Part shown: one piece after another, positions 1 through 11,802 of the stretch
Numbering within the stretch: the stretch's first letter is position 1
How the letters are laid out: each line of letters begins with the position of its first letter
Assembly (NCBI GenBank): GCA_021396245.1
Contig: WNYE01000010.1
Location: 1 to 64,000 of the forward strand
DNA length: 64,000 nucleotides
Direction: 5' to 3'
Source: Sporothrix humicola
Taxonomy: Eukaryota; Ascomycota; Sordariomycetes; Ophiostomatales; Ophiostomataceae
Position numbers and translations under genes: made by a program
The notes under the pieces: model-generated
Database searches by the model: none
What the model was told of the DNA's origin: nothing
The model's input: the letters and a program-made list of their open reading frames with translations, nothing else

Positions 1-94
1 TGCATGCAGTTCAAGCCATTTTATTCGCTGCCAACAGTGAAAGCTCCCGAAAAGGAAATTATTCCTTTTTTTAGGGAGAGATGGTGAGTAGATT

Positions 95-106
95 GGGGGG
101 GGGGGG
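95..106. repeat. Poly-G homopolymer (G12)
   Basis: A run of twelve G follows gatt and precedes cgaaaaaa. It is a simple sequence tract with no associated gene. Confidence 0.9.
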
Positions 107-692
107 CGAAAAAATAGTGACTGAGCCCTGAATCTCGACCTTCACTGTCACTTTTTTTTCTTTCTTTCCAGGCACCGGCCAATCAGCGGAGCTACTTTTC
201 AAAGACAGGAGAGAATGTTAGGAGAAAGAGCAGCCGATGTCGCCTCTTTCCTGCATGGAACAAGCACACTATTTACTCCCTAAATTCGTAGAGCAGAGTT
301 CCTACGGCTACTTGTGCAAGTGTGCTCGTTAGTGGGTGAAATATATTATTGCCGATTGAAACGACAAGGACGAAAACGAGACGAAAACGTCGGGGCCAAA
401 ATCAAACCAGAGGATCCTCTTTGGCGCTACTGCTCTCAAGTCTCGCATCTCACCCAGCGAGAACCGAAACCAGGCAGTCGTCAGCGCGGGTTTTAGGGAG
501 TTTGGGTGGGTTACGGGAGTACGGAGTGCGGACAGCGAGATGAAATCACCGGGAAAGAAGATGCTTTGTCGTCTATCGTCTTCCTCCTCTCTCTCTTTCT
601 TTCTTTCTCTCAACAATCTGCGTCCCATGTCAGCACGGCGCTATGATTTGGCGCTACACAATGTGCATTTTGAGACATTTCTCTGTCCTCAG

Positions 693-706
693 AACTCGTA
701 CGAGTT
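693..706. repeat. 14-bp perfect palindrome AACTCGTACGAGTT
   Basis: The sequence reads identically on both strands. Its 12-bp core ACTCGTACGAGT recurs at 35694-35705, and at both places it is followed within one base by GCCC. It could be a site for a dimeric DNA-binding protein, but no target gene is evident. Confidence 0.5.
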
Positions 707-3700
707 GCCCGTAATTCCCGCTGCTGTTCTTTGTGTTTTGTAGCCCTGCCTTTTTGGTTGTCTTTTTTCTCTCATCTTGCAAGTCGGTGTAATTCAGACA
801 CAGCGTTCGTAAAAGCCGGCATCTGTGCCGGACATATTGGTTTCCAGATGACGGTCCTTTTCATTTGAAATCCCCGGTCCTTGCATTGTCCAGTCTGACT
901 GAGTCTTCTTGTCCTTTCCATCTGCTTGTGTTTTTGTGTTTTTCTTGTCTTCATATCTCGTCCGTCTTCCCAATTTCCCATCAGCCTCAACCAACCACGT
1001 ACCGACAAAAGGCCTCAAGGTTTCCATCGCCCAATAGACTCGACAGCGCGAAAAGGAGGCTGGCCAATAAGACAGCTGGATTTAGGCGAGGGTATGGAGA
1101 CCAGCCATGCGTTTCCTGCATTGGTGCTGCAGTGGAACGCTGGGGACGGTTTTTGAACGTGAAAGTGCAGAAACGAAACGAGACAAAACGAAAAGAGAGA
1201 GAAAAAGGGAACAGGCCAAGAGGTCCCCAAGGAAAATAGGGCGGAATTGACAGTTGAGTTGGGGCCTCGTCTCGCCTCGCGACTTAGCTGCACGTTGATA
1301 CGTCAGTTGGCGATTGTCAAAAGAATCATCAACAGAAAACTGCCGGCGCCAGCCAATCAGCGACTGCCATTTTGGGACGATGCAGCCTTCTTTCTACCTT
1401 ATCTCGGGCCAACGAGATGGGGGGCGGGTCCGTCGCCCTTTCCCACGGCGCCATCTAGGAACAAGCTCGACAGACAACTGGAAAAAAGAGGGGAAGATGG
1501 ACAGATGGAAGGGGGAAAGAACGACCGGACCAAGTCGACTCAGAAGTATCTTTGCGCGCAAAAAGAGAGCGAGAATGACAGCGAGGCATGTGGGGGGTCT
1601 ACAGCACCACAGGGGACTTTCTTGAGAAAGAGTGGCCTGGCCCTACTGCAGGAAGGAGCCCACCGAGCCCCTCCAAAGCCACCAAAACACCACCAAAAAG
1701 CAACCAAAGACGACGTCCAGCTTACAAAAAGGTGACGACGCACGTCGCGAGAGGGTCCCTCCGGGTCTCTTTTTGGCTCTTTTTCGACTCGTAAACCCAT
1801 CTTGCAGCAGGGGTTGGCAAGTGTCGAGTGTCCATGCTTTTGTAGCGTCTCTCTGGTAGATCTGTCCCGACGCACAGACGATTTGGTGCCTCGGGGTAAG
1901 AAGGGTGAGGGGCGGGCTAGCGGTCAGCCTGCCTCCATTTTCCCTTGGATGACACTGGATGTCAACACGAAAACAACGAAAACTGCAAAAAATACGGCCG
2001 AGGATGGTTTGTTGGCCAGAAACTCCGTCTGTCGCTCACTGCAAAGTCTTGCAAGACCTGCAAGGTTTGTCCCCGCTACTGCACCATAGGCGTGCACTTC
2101 ACATCTTCGTCGTTCCTTCCCTCTCTGCAACCTGCAGCCTGCACATGCCTGCAGGGAAGGAGCAGGCAGAGAAACGCAGACAGGGAAGGAGCGACACTGA
2201 TCTCGCCTGCATTGCATTTGCTGCATTTGCACTCCCCTGTGAAGCACATATTGCAGCGCGCAAACCAAACAAACTGCTGTTATTACTCCGCCAGGCCGTG
2301 TTGCTTGTGTGGGGGTTGCATACGACGTATCACTTCCGTGTACCCCCAAAAAGCCAAAAAGGGCAAAGAAAGAGGACAGCAAGACCCAGAGACCAGAGAC
2401 GAGACACCCGGAGCGCCCCAGAGCCCCTCACCGCAGGCTGAGAACGGCAAGGAAACTCGTGATGGCCGTGGCATGCAGCCGTTCACACCCGCAAGGTGAA
2501 GACACGGCTCGTCGCCAAGAGAATACATAAATACAGAGGTGGACGCTGAATTCCGGTCGATATGTCGTCTCTCGCAGTGTATAGCTGCCCTGTATCTTTA
2601 TGGAAAGGGCGGTCCTTCCTGGGCACGAATTAGACAGTATCTATGTCCAATACAGGCAGGTATGGTGCGGGATCCGGCGGGCGGGCGGGCGGCGACAGGC
2701 GCAGACTTGGAACAACGCCGTTGGTGGACGAGTAATTACAAACGTCGCCATTCCAATGCACTTTGGACGGCGTGTATTCTTTACGCACAGCCTGGACGAG
2801 TCACAGAGTTACGATGGGCAAACAGAAAATGCTAATAGAAAAGAGAGGCCAGGTCGGCAGGCAGCAACCGAGCTCCAAGTCCAGTGTCTCTTGTCTTCGT
2901 CTCCATCTGCGTCTGCGTTTCCGCAAATTTACAGGCTACATGAGCATTGGTCTCGTCCTTTCCTTGGTCTTTGCAGATGCAAGCCTCTTCCGAAATCGTC
3001 CGCACCAGCATAGTGCTGTTCTCCCCCTTTCTACACTGCAGAGTGGGGTCTCCGCAGCGGCGACGGCGCGCGCGGGTACTTTGCATTCTGTCGTATTGAA
3101 CAATTATCATGTCGGTCGGTCTGCTTGAGCCTGTGTGATTGATTCCCTTTCGGCGGTTCCCAAAGGGTGTCGCTACGGTTTGGGCTAAAAAAAAAATTGG
3201 CCGAAGTCGGCAAAAGAAGAAAAAAAAGATTGACGGATGTGACAGCCTCATTTTTCTTTCTTGTCATCCTTTTGATTTCTTGGAACAAAAATACTACACC
3301 CACACAATATTCATATACACACAAAATGTTGCAAACGCGCATTCTCAAATCTTGGTTGACGCCCTTGCAAGCCCTAATCATTTGGTGGCGTTCAGGGCAA
3401 GAGTTGAAATCAAATTCGTTGTCAACAAAAAAAGAGTTCAATTGCTGACCCTGGCCGGGCGTTTTTGTCCCACTTACACCCCACATTACTATTGGTGCTT
3501 CTAGAGCCCGCCCATAGAATTAAAAGCCTTGAGAACACAAAGGACCAGTCATTGCATTTCGGTGTCTTCCTACTTTCCCCGAATGTAAGGTTACGCCCCC
3601 CAAAAAAGAGGTGATGAACCTCCAGGCCACATAGCCGTCTTTTTCACAAGAAACAAGGGGGAAATCGAATTAGCGGGCGGGTCCCGCCTTGAGAAAGACC

Positions 3701-4515
3701 GACGAGCCCTCGATTTTTTTGGCACAATATTATTTGCCTCTGCCGCAGTTGGCTATTGCCGTCCGGGCATACACAATACACAACAAAATGTGTCGTGAAA
3801 AAGACGTTGAAAACAAGCTATTGCGGAGTAATTACGGAGGAAGGAGCACCAGGCACGTTAGGGTGCATTTTCCCATATTCTGGCGGGAAACAAGAGCGAG
3901 CAACAGCAAACACACTGGCTCTCAGTGGCTCGTTGGGCAGTTCAGGGGAGTAAACAACCTCGCTATTACCTCATGAAAACTCACCTCAGCCCCGTTTGGA
4001 GCCCACCGTGCCCACGAGAAATGCTTAAAATAACGGCAAAAGAGCCCAAAAAGGCCCAAAAAGAAGGGGAAAGAAGGGGAAGAACATGGGGGAATGGGGA
4101 AGAGGAACACACAAAACTCCAACCGCGGCCAGTCGATTTCAAACCGAGAGAAATCACAGAAAGACTGCGTAAGTTGGAAAGCAAGTGCCGCTGTTCGCTG
4201 GGCCTGAAATGTGAGGAGGATCCTTCGGTCCCCGGGGCCCGGCGGAGTTCAAATACAGCGATACGCTACAAGACTACGGCGAAGTGCTGGATGAAGGGTT
4301 CCCAAACAAGAGGGTCATATATATTTGTACAAAATATGAAACTGTCAACAACGCCGAATGCCGTTTGTTTCTGGGTGGCTGGAGGCCGGCAGACAAAAAT
4401 GAATATGAAATACAATTGTGAAATAGAAAGAGACACGAAAAGTGAGTTCCGGGAATTTGAAAACAAACTCCGGGTTGCTTGTGGTCATGAAAGTCGATAA
4501 TTTTATTTTCATTTG

Positions 4516-4543
4516 AAAAAAAAAAAATAATAATAATAATTAA
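4516..4543. repeat. A12 tract followed by (TAA)n microsatellite
   Basis: Twelve A residues are followed by about five TAA units in a locally AT-rich intergenic stretch. It is a simple repeat with no coding signal. Confidence 0.8.
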
Positions 4544-4776
4544 ACAAAGCCATGATTTTTTTTCTGGTTGAAAAAATAAACAAAAAAATTCATAGTAAAT
4601 ATTGTCCCTTAAATGTGAACAGCCTCATAACCTGTCTCTCCGTATCTAAAGTGATCAAAAAAGAAAAGAAAAAGAACAAAGAAAGAAAAGGAAATAAAAC
4701 CAGGACAAAATCAATGTTGACCGTCGATGTTTCGACCGGCAAAAAATGAACATGTAATTATCGACGGTAACTCGAT

Positions 4777-4882
4777 GGGCTCAGTCGGGGATCGAACCCG
4801 AGACCTCGCACAGTTTCCTGTAGAAACAGAAGGGTGTATTAGAACGCCCGAAGCACGAATCATACCACTAGACCACTAAGCC
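4777..4882 (-). tRNA. tRNA-Pro (anticodon CGG), with intron
   Basis: Read on the minus strand, the sequence folds as a cloverleaf. The acceptor GGCTTAG pairs with CTGAGCC (one G-T). The D arm is GTCTAGTGGTATGAT. The anticodon stem CGTGC pairs with GTGCG using two wobbles. The anticodon loop is TTCGGG plus T with anticodon CGG. The T arm is TCGGG-TTCGATC-CCCGA. A 34-nt intron begins right after the base 3' of the anticodon (canonical 37/38 position) and is removed by the tRNA splicing endonuclease. The D and anticodon arms resemble yeast tRNA-Pro. The mature length is 72 nt before CCA addition. It decodes CCG, which is frequent in the GC-rich, proline-rich proteins of this window. Confidence 0.9.
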
Positions 4883-6046
4883 AGTTCTATTTGGTGTGGC
4901 CAGCTGCCCTCTTGTGCTGGCTTTTGGCAGTGGCTCTCCTTTGCAGAAACTGCTGCATTTCGTTGTAGCACCAGCAACACAACTACATGAGCAAGAAGAG
5001 ATAAAGATGGAAGTCAACTATGAAAATAATATCATAACAGATCACCAAAGCGCAATACATTGTTGAAATTGTTACCATCCAAAGCTACACCACGTAAAGG
5101 TCTCCCTGAATTACCGAGGCCATTTTGTGCTCGAGACGAGGATTTGCCTCCCATGCCCCGTAAAGCTTGAGACTTCCAGCCAGTGGGATCTTGACTATAT
5201 GGCCTCTTTGCTGGCAATTTTCGGCAAAAACCTGACCTTCATTGTCTCTCTTCTAACAACCGTAAAGCAGAATTGATTTTCTCACCGAAAACAGACAACA
5301 GCAGAAACATTGCCATGCATTAAGATCCGTGAAAAAAACACAAAAAAAACCCCTTTCAATTTTTCCATTGTCTGGATTGAACTGAACTTGAAAGATTCTT
5401 CAGTAGGACGTGCTTTAGGACCCTTCAGCCCTAGAAAAGGGCCTTGGTCCCTGTATTTTAAGGCTCTCGTGGCTTCCAGCGCCTAGCCAATCATGGCTCT
5501 CCATCCCTGCCTGCCTCGAGCCTGCCCCTGCCCTTTTCTGCCTTTGTATGTCAGATTTAGCGCCAACCGCGCGGCTTGTTATTGTGCACGGACCACTCGC
5601 GGGGTTAGGTGAGTTTATTGGCAGGCACGTTTTAGGGTCTGGCCAGGCTCTTTCCTATTGTGTAATACAATGTTGCTGTGGTGGGCGGTGTGCCGCCAAA
5701 CGCGCCGGTGGCACTTTCCAGCAGTTAACAAAAGTGGTTTTGGGGCAACTGCCATCACAAAACGCGTTTTCTGAGAAACCCCCTCCCAACGACGTCACTT
5801 CAACCTCGAAACTCTCCAATCTCTTACAACAGACAAGCCGCCGAGACGGGTCAATTGAAAACCAGACAAATACGCCTCTTTTCTCCTCCTAGCGAATAAC
5901 TAGCATCCATCCATCCATCCTGGCACGGCCGCGCGCATCTCGACCTCGATTGCGAACGCGGCCCATCGATCGGAACGCGAATTGAACTGATTTGATTATC
6001 GCGACGACAACAATCCTATTTCCCACCAAAGCTTGTCTCCCACGCC
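4883..6046. other. Intergenic region and presumed APC15 promoter
   Basis: No supported gene lies here. A short ORF of 60-114 codons (around 5548-5892) lacks recognisable features. TTTAGCGCC (E2F-like) occurs near 5553, and the last 150 nt before the APC15 start carry a (ATCC)n-like patch. This is probably the promoter and 5' leader of the downstream gene. Confidence 0.5.
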
Positions 6047-8117
6047 ATGGGCTCTTTTGTCCTTGACTTCTCGGCGTACAATGTATGCACAAAGCGCCCT
6101 CACGCCTGTCTGCCACAATTGCTAACAAAAAACACAGGCCCTTCTTTCCAGCAACGGCCACGGCACGTCATACTATGGAGCTGACGATGCCTACCTCGGC
6201 AGCGGAGACCCGGGGCTTTCTGTGGCACCAGGACGCCGGGGCGGTCACCATCTCCACCACCACCTAAACCAGCACCACCATCATCAGCAACAACAGCAGC
6301 AACAGCAACAGCAAGGGCAAGGGCAGACACAACCCGGCGGCGGCCAATTCAACCCCGGCCAGAACTCGTACCCGCGGCACCAGATCAGCAACCGCTACAT
6401 TGTCTACGACCGCAACTCGCTGCCGCGCCTCGAAGCCGAAAAGACGTACCAGGACCGCCGCAAGCAGCACATTGCCAACTTTGGCTCGACATGGCTCAAG
6501 CCGCCTGGTGTCCCCAAAACGCTGTTTCAGATCCGCGAAGAGTGCCGCGAGCAGGAAGAGCAGGCCGAGGCGGAGCGGCGCGAGGAGCTGGCGCAGCAGC
6601 TGGCACAGGCTGAGGCAGCTGCGCTTGATGGCGCGGACGGCACAGGCGTCGAAGATGGCGCCGCGGGCGAGGGCGGCGGCGATCTCACGGGCGAGCCTGG
6701 TGGCCTTACAGAACTTATGGGAGTTGACGGGGACGAGGCTGCCGCGGCCACCGCTGGTGCTGCCATGGATGCCGATATGATGGAGCAGGATCTCGACGCT
6801 GAGCAGGACCTGGATAACGACATTCCTGATGCAGACGCCGAAGACTTTAGTTTCGGTAACAACGGCGACGAAGACGACCCGTTTGCAAGCTCGTCCGACG
6901 ACGACGACGACTCTGAAGGAGAGGATGAGGACGAGGACGACGAGGACGACGAGGACGACGAAGACGATGCAGGGAACGGCGGCGGGCGACCAAGGGGAGC
7001 CAGTGCGGAAAACGACAATGGCGAGGGGAGCATGCTGGCCGGCGATGGTGCTTCAGGATTGGACCACGACGCAGACGAGGGCAACGTCTCCCAGCACTAC
7101 ACGCACGGCAGCAGCCAACAGCAGCCGCGGCAGGACGTCTACGTGTCGACACCAGCCGCGACTGCACCCACTATGGCCGATACTCAGACACCCGTTCGAT
7201 CTCTCGAAGAGCAGCGTGCACAAGCTCGCGCCCGAGCTGCCGAGCGTCGTGAAATGCGTCAGATGCGGGCCGCCGAAGACCGCATGCGTGCCATGCGCGC
7301 CCACCCGCGCTTGTCTGGAGTCGGCTTGAGCATGGGCATGGGATTGGGTATGGGTTTGTACGACGACGAGGAGGATCTGGACGAAGAAGACCAGGAGCAG
7401 ATGCTGCAGGAAGACGATTTGGTTCGAGAAACCAGCAGCCCGGCCGTCGGTGCATCCCAACAGCAGCAGCAGCAACATCGTCGTCAGCGTCACGTAGACG
7501 ACAACAGTGCCAACATTGCACGAGGAAATGCCGCCAACAGCAGCAGCTTTATCGACGACCATATCCACCAGGATGATGATGCCAGTTTTAACAACCAGCA
7601 GAACCATCACCGTCACATGGACGACGACGAGGGTAGTGGCCTCGAAATGGACATGGATGCCGACCTCGACGGCGACGATGGCAATGGTATGGACCTCAGT
7701 GCCTTTGGCGACGGCGCGTACGAGCACACCGACACGGAAGCCGAGCTCAGTAGCAGTGTGGCTGGCGGCGACGACGGTGACGACGACAGAGTCGGCAACA
7801 CAAGCCTGCCGCACCAGAGCTTTTTGGCCCTCGCCGGTGCCGCCGCCGCCAGCAGCAGCATGGCCGCTCCTAGGTCGAGCGGTGTTGGGCTGAGCGGCAT
7901 GGGCCACAGCCATGTTCACGGGCATGTCCATGGACATGGTCACGGTCACAATCATGGCCATGGCACCGGTGTTGGCGCCAGCGGTGGAGGCCGCCATCGG
8001 CAGCAGTACCGCAGCAGCCTGGCTCGCAGCGACCGTAACAGCATGGACATTAGCAGCCTCCTGTCGCAAGACGGCAGCAGCGCCTTTGGAAGCAGTCCTC
8101 AGATGCGTCGTCTGTGA
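6047..8117 (+). CDS. apc15: APC15-like anaphase-promoting complex subunit
   Basis: The model is join(6047..6082, 6138..8117), 671 aa. The first exon (12 codons) ends at GTATGC; the intron has branch CTAAC near 6121 and acceptor ACACAG, and joins in phase 0. The recognisable part is the core with LPRLEAEKTYQDRRKQ and FGSTWLKPPGVPKTLFQIRE (about residues 100-145), typical of fungal Apc15p proteins. APC15 is a small APC/C subunit that in animals supports turnover of the mitotic checkpoint complex on the E3 ligase in the nucleus. The rest is low complexity: a His/Gln run before the core, a long Asp/Glu run after it, and a His-Gly repeat near the C-terminus. Acidic tails are usual in the family, but this protein is much longer than animal APC15 (about 120 aa). 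The usual N-terminal PDLTPRDSH-type motif is not visible, so exon 1 is less certain. It is convergent with BET1. Confidence 0.72.
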
Positions 8118-8712
8118 TGAGAATGGACAGCAAGGCGAGGCAAGGCAGGGCGTTTTTAGCATTTTACGAGCATGGTTATAAAGCATTATGGGATACCCAA
8201 GGATTCTTCTATAAAATGGCATTGTTACGAATTAAGTTGACAAAAGCGATTCATCAAGGATAAAACGTCGTGATAGACATAGGTATTATTAAAATGTGTA
8301 GGTATCTGTATGGGTCTCGTGCCACCAACAACAGTGTTGAGTTGTGGAAAAGAAATAAATCGTGGAAATGATACACAAACATCTCTGGACCCAGCCCATA
8401 AACTTCCAAGAAATAAGGTGAAAGGACGGGAGCAGGCTGATAGTCAAAGTATCCTGTCTCCCTGCCTGGAAATAGATAAAATAGCAAAGTAAAAAAAAAC
8501 GCCGTATCTAATGCAGGAAAGAACCCAAGAGAAAAGCAAAAACATTTTCTGTCTTCCACTGCCCAAGATCCCGCTGCTCCGTTCTCCTATTCTTTGTTTT
8601 GTCGTACGCTCGTTTCCCGTTGTTGGTGATTCGGTATGGCAGTTGTATTTGTCGCAAAAAAGTGAAAAGGGGGGAAATGGAGGAAAAGAGAACTTGACGC
8701 CCCAAGAAAAAT
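8118..8712. other. Convergent 3' intergenic region (APC15 / BET1)
   Basis: Both neighbouring genes end into this AT-richer stretch. It presumably holds both 3' UTRs and polyadenylation sites. No gene is seen. Confidence 0.6.
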
Positions 8713-9912
8713 CTAAAACAGCCACACGTAGGTGAAGAGCATCGCGACAAAAGCAAAGAATCCGAGCCACACCCGCCAACCGACGCCCGTCCGCTCAGCC
8801 ATCAGCAGCATGCGGTTCATGGTTCCGCGCAGGCGCACGCGTGTCGCATCGAATGTGTCGTTCATCTTCTCGGCGAGCGCCGAGGAGTCGCGGATCTCGT
8901 CACCAATGGCGACGGTCATCTAGAAGAGTTAGCGCTTGCTGTACGCAAAGGTCTATTAAAACTTTCTGTAGTCGCATACGCACATCTTTTAATACGCGGA
9001 CTTTGCCGAGGATGCCCTCAATCTGCTGGTCGTTTTGGCTCTCGAGCTCGTTGAGCACCGCGTCGCTGTACTGGCCGCGCTTGTTTGGTGTTGCTGCGCG
9101 GTAGCCGCCGTTCTGTGGTGCCAGGCCGTTGCCGTTTCCGCCCGGGTAGCCGTAGCCGTAGCCACCCGAAGGGCTGCCGCCTGGTGCGCCGTAGCGGCTT
9201 GGGCTCGCATTCATATTGCGTCGGTTCGAGTTTGTGTCGGCACCGGGGCCCGTGTAACCCTCAAAGAGGGCACTGCGCGGGTCGCGCTGGTGCAAATTTG
9301 AGTTGCCAAACCTAGAGAGTCTTTGGTTAGTAAAGGCTGGAAAGAGATATTCGGACCGGAGAAGCGGCGGTGGCGGCAACAGCGATAGAAGCGAATGTAT
9401 GGCATGTCGAGCAAATGGCAGATTTGTATGTATATTTGAATTAGGAGTTTCGTTCCGCACGCATCGAGTTGGAAAGGCAGCTGCAAGCAGTCGTCGGGTG
9501 CGCTGGAGACAGAGTCAGGATGGCAGCAGCGGTGCTGCGAGTGTCGTGTGTCCGGTCGCGTTGTCGCGTGTCACAAATTCGGTTCTTCAATCCGGCGCAT
9601 CTCCGAGAAGCAGCGCAATCCAGTTTTGTCGCAGCACCGGTTGTCGCCGTGTCGGCACTCCATGTGTTTTGCATCGGCGCATCTGGGGATGGTGTAGTCC
9701 GAAAGCGGCCACGGTGGCGTCTTGAGCCGTTTTGTCGCGATGGTTCGTCGTATCATGGTTTCGTTGCCATTTTTGCTGCCACTTTTCGCTGCCAAGCCAA
9801 AAGCTCGGGTGCTTCCATCTGCCGCTGGTTGCCGCTCGAGTCGCTCGGGGTCCGAAGGTCGACAGAGGACGACAACAAGTGGAAAGTCGGATGCTTACCT
9901 TGATGATGCCAT
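8713..9912 (-). CDS. bet1: BET1-like ER-Golgi v-SNARE
   Basis: The model is complement join(8713..8919, 8984..9311, 9899..9912), 182 aa. BET1 is the tail-anchored SNARE that drives fusion of COPII vesicles with the Golgi, pairing with Bos1, Sec22 and Sed5. The N-terminus MASSRFGNSNLHQRDPRSALFEGY and the SNARE helix (about residues 85-155, including LNELESQNDQQ, GILGKVRVLKD and AIGDEI) match fungal BET1. They are followed by a single C-terminal membrane anchor (WRVWLGFFAFVAMLFTYVWLF). A Gly/Tyr-rich linker lies between residues 35 and 80. Intron 2 is 64 nt with branch GCTAAC and acceptor TAG. Intron 1 is 587 nt and leaves a first exon of only 14 nt (ATG GCA TCA TCA AG) with a perfect GTAAGC donor. 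Phases join exactly and give the conserved start. Confidence 0.92.
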
Positions 9913-11280
9913 CTTGGCGGCTGTGGTTGTGAGGACTATTGTTTGGTGGTTGAAAGAAGAGAAAAGAAGAAAAAAAGGGAAAGGAAGAAAGAGGCAAGAG
10001 GCAAAAGGGGATAGGGGTGACGGTGACAGGTGTCGTCAAATGGGCAGGAGGGTCCGCATGCACCTGCCGCGTTGGTGGTATTAATTCCAGGAGCTACCAT
10101 TTGTTCGTTGGGCAAGTGCGTGCTTTCCAAGTATCTTTGAAGCGAGTTACAAAGGAAGGCGGCGCCGGCAGCCAGGCCACTGTAGTGGAGAGGATCTGCG
10201 CCGGAACCACAGCGTCCATAGTGCTAATTGCCGCCTGTGGTGTTCTATTCTTATTACGTGCCATTAAGCGTGGGGTCCCTTAAAAAAGCAAAATTTGTTT
10301 CATTGCAGTGTTTCTTGAATAGCGCCGCCTCCCCTGTAAGCGCTGAGATGAAGCAATAACCCGGGCCCGTCTACCGTGTTTTAGTGGTCAGAACGGTATT
10401 ATTAGAGTATCGAGGGAAGCTGTTAGTGGGAAGAAAATTAGGGGCATCAACAAGGAAGCTCCAAGAGACTAAATTGATCTTGAATCGAGGCACATGAATA
10501 TGAAACTTTTCGAAGAGAGCCCACTGCCTCCACAACTGGTGGACAAGGTTTGCATTCTGGGCTTGCCTGTGGCAGTACTGATGTGGAGTTCTTTCTATGC
10601 TTTTCGGTATGACTTGCATGCATAAGAACAGCCCAGAGTATGGGGTCTCAAGTGTCAGCTTTGAAGATTCAAAATACTGTCATGAAAGTGACACCTCAAT
10701 GGGACACACTATCGACTGGGGTACCATGAAACTACTATTGGGGGCATACAAGAGGGCAACTGAGCTCTCGGTCGTGTTGTAACAGAAGTTTGCCCACCCT
10801 GGCAGCGAGGAGAGCTCTGTCTATTGTCGCACGTGCCCCTTGTGCAAAACAAAGAAAATCAGCAAAGTCAACAAAGGTCTACAAGGCGGTCGACTTAGAC
10901 AATAATACATAGCAACAAAAAGTCAGACGACTTTGAGAAATATGACAAATACAAGAAATTTTCAGAATGCGCACTGAAGGATCCTTCAGTCACTGTTGTA
11001 TTTGTTTGTTCATTGGGCAACCCATCCACGATAAAAGTACTCCAGTGTCCTCACCGCCTGCCGCCCATGGCTTTTCCTGTATGTGAAATGTATATGGTTG
11101 TCCCTTTTTTGGATTCGTACTCCTTTTGTGACATCTAGCAGTCCTCAATCCGCGTTGTCCAGCATGCTGCCATTCTGTACTCGTCTCCATTGGCGTTCAA
11201 TTCGTATCGTCTCGTTATATGTCCCATGTCCTTCCTTCTTTCCTTTTTTCTCTTCATAAATCCGTAGAAATTGGAAAGAT
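9913..11280. other. Intergenic region upstream of BET1
   Basis: Contains the BET1 promoter and, at its far end, the CHZ1 3' region. Short ORFs (up to 88 codons) have no recognisable features. No other element is seen. Confidence 0.5.
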
Positions 11281-11802
11281 CTAGTCCTCGTCCATGTCAT
11301 CGGGCTCCTCAAAGTCGCCGTCGTCCTCCTCATCCTCGTCCTCGTCGGCCGGGTTCTCTGCGGCGGCCTTGGCGTAGTCAATGACGACACCGCGCGTGCG
11401 GCGGCCGATCACGTTTTCGAGGTTGATGCCCTGCTGTGCGTCGCCCTCTTCCTCGTCTATTGGAGTGTCTAGTTAGCCAATGTTCGTTTTCTATAAACAG
11501 GAGTGTCAAGGTATCGGGGTGTCGAGTCTCACCATCTTCGTCGACCTAAAGAGAGATAGGTTAGCATTTGCACAAGCATGTGAAGAGAGAACTGGAGCGC
11601 CAGAGCGTCGACTTACATCAGCAGCGTCCTCGTCGTCCTCATCATCGTCGTCGTCGTCTTCCTCGTCCTCAGGAGCGTCCTTCATGTCATCGTCCTCGGC
11701 GGCGGGGGCCTTGCCCTTGCCCTTGTAGTCGGTGGGATCCGTCACCGCCTGGGCGCCTGCGCCGAGAGTGGGGTCCGTCACGCCGTTGCCGTTGCTCGCC
11801 AT
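11281..11802 (-). CDS. chz1: CHZ1-like histone H2A.Z chaperone
   Basis: The model is complement join(11281..11456, 11533..11545, 11617..11802), 124 aa. CHZ1 is a small, disordered nuclear chaperone that carries H2A.Z-H2B dimers and supplies them to the SWR1 remodeller. The protein has a long acidic stretch (about residues 38-62), then the CHZ motif with conserved IGRRTRG and VIDY (about residues 75-90), then a second acidic tail ending DDMDED. The middle exon is only 13 nt (VDED), flanked by a 71-nt intron with branch GCTAAC and acceptor TTTAG, and a 76-nt intron with donor GTGAGA, branch GCTAAC and acceptor ATAG. Reading through either intron breaks the frame or the motif, so the micro-exon is well supported. 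The start has good context (GCCATTG on the plus strand). Confidence 0.88.

Larger units (their letters stand above)
1..4776. other. Gene-poor stretch
   Basis: No ORF here has recognisable domains, intron signals in phase or sustained coding composition. The longest open frames (up to about 190 codons near 3925-4500) are Lys/Arg/Ser-rich and look like chance. The stretch holds a G12 run at 95-106, a palindrome at 693-706, two copies of TTTGGCGCTA near 414 and 636, and an A12/(TAA)n tract near 4516. It may contain non-coding transcripts that cannot be seen from sequence alone. Confidence 0.6.

Noticed and set aside
7053..8222. 389-codon minus-strand ORF
   Set aside because: Antisense shadow of the APC15-like repeats; His/Val/Ala strings are complements of the repetitive codons.
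8440..8712. In-frame extension past the BET1 TAG
   Set aside because: About 41 open codons of low-quality composition after a complete membrane anchor; not coding-like, unlike the three loci reported.
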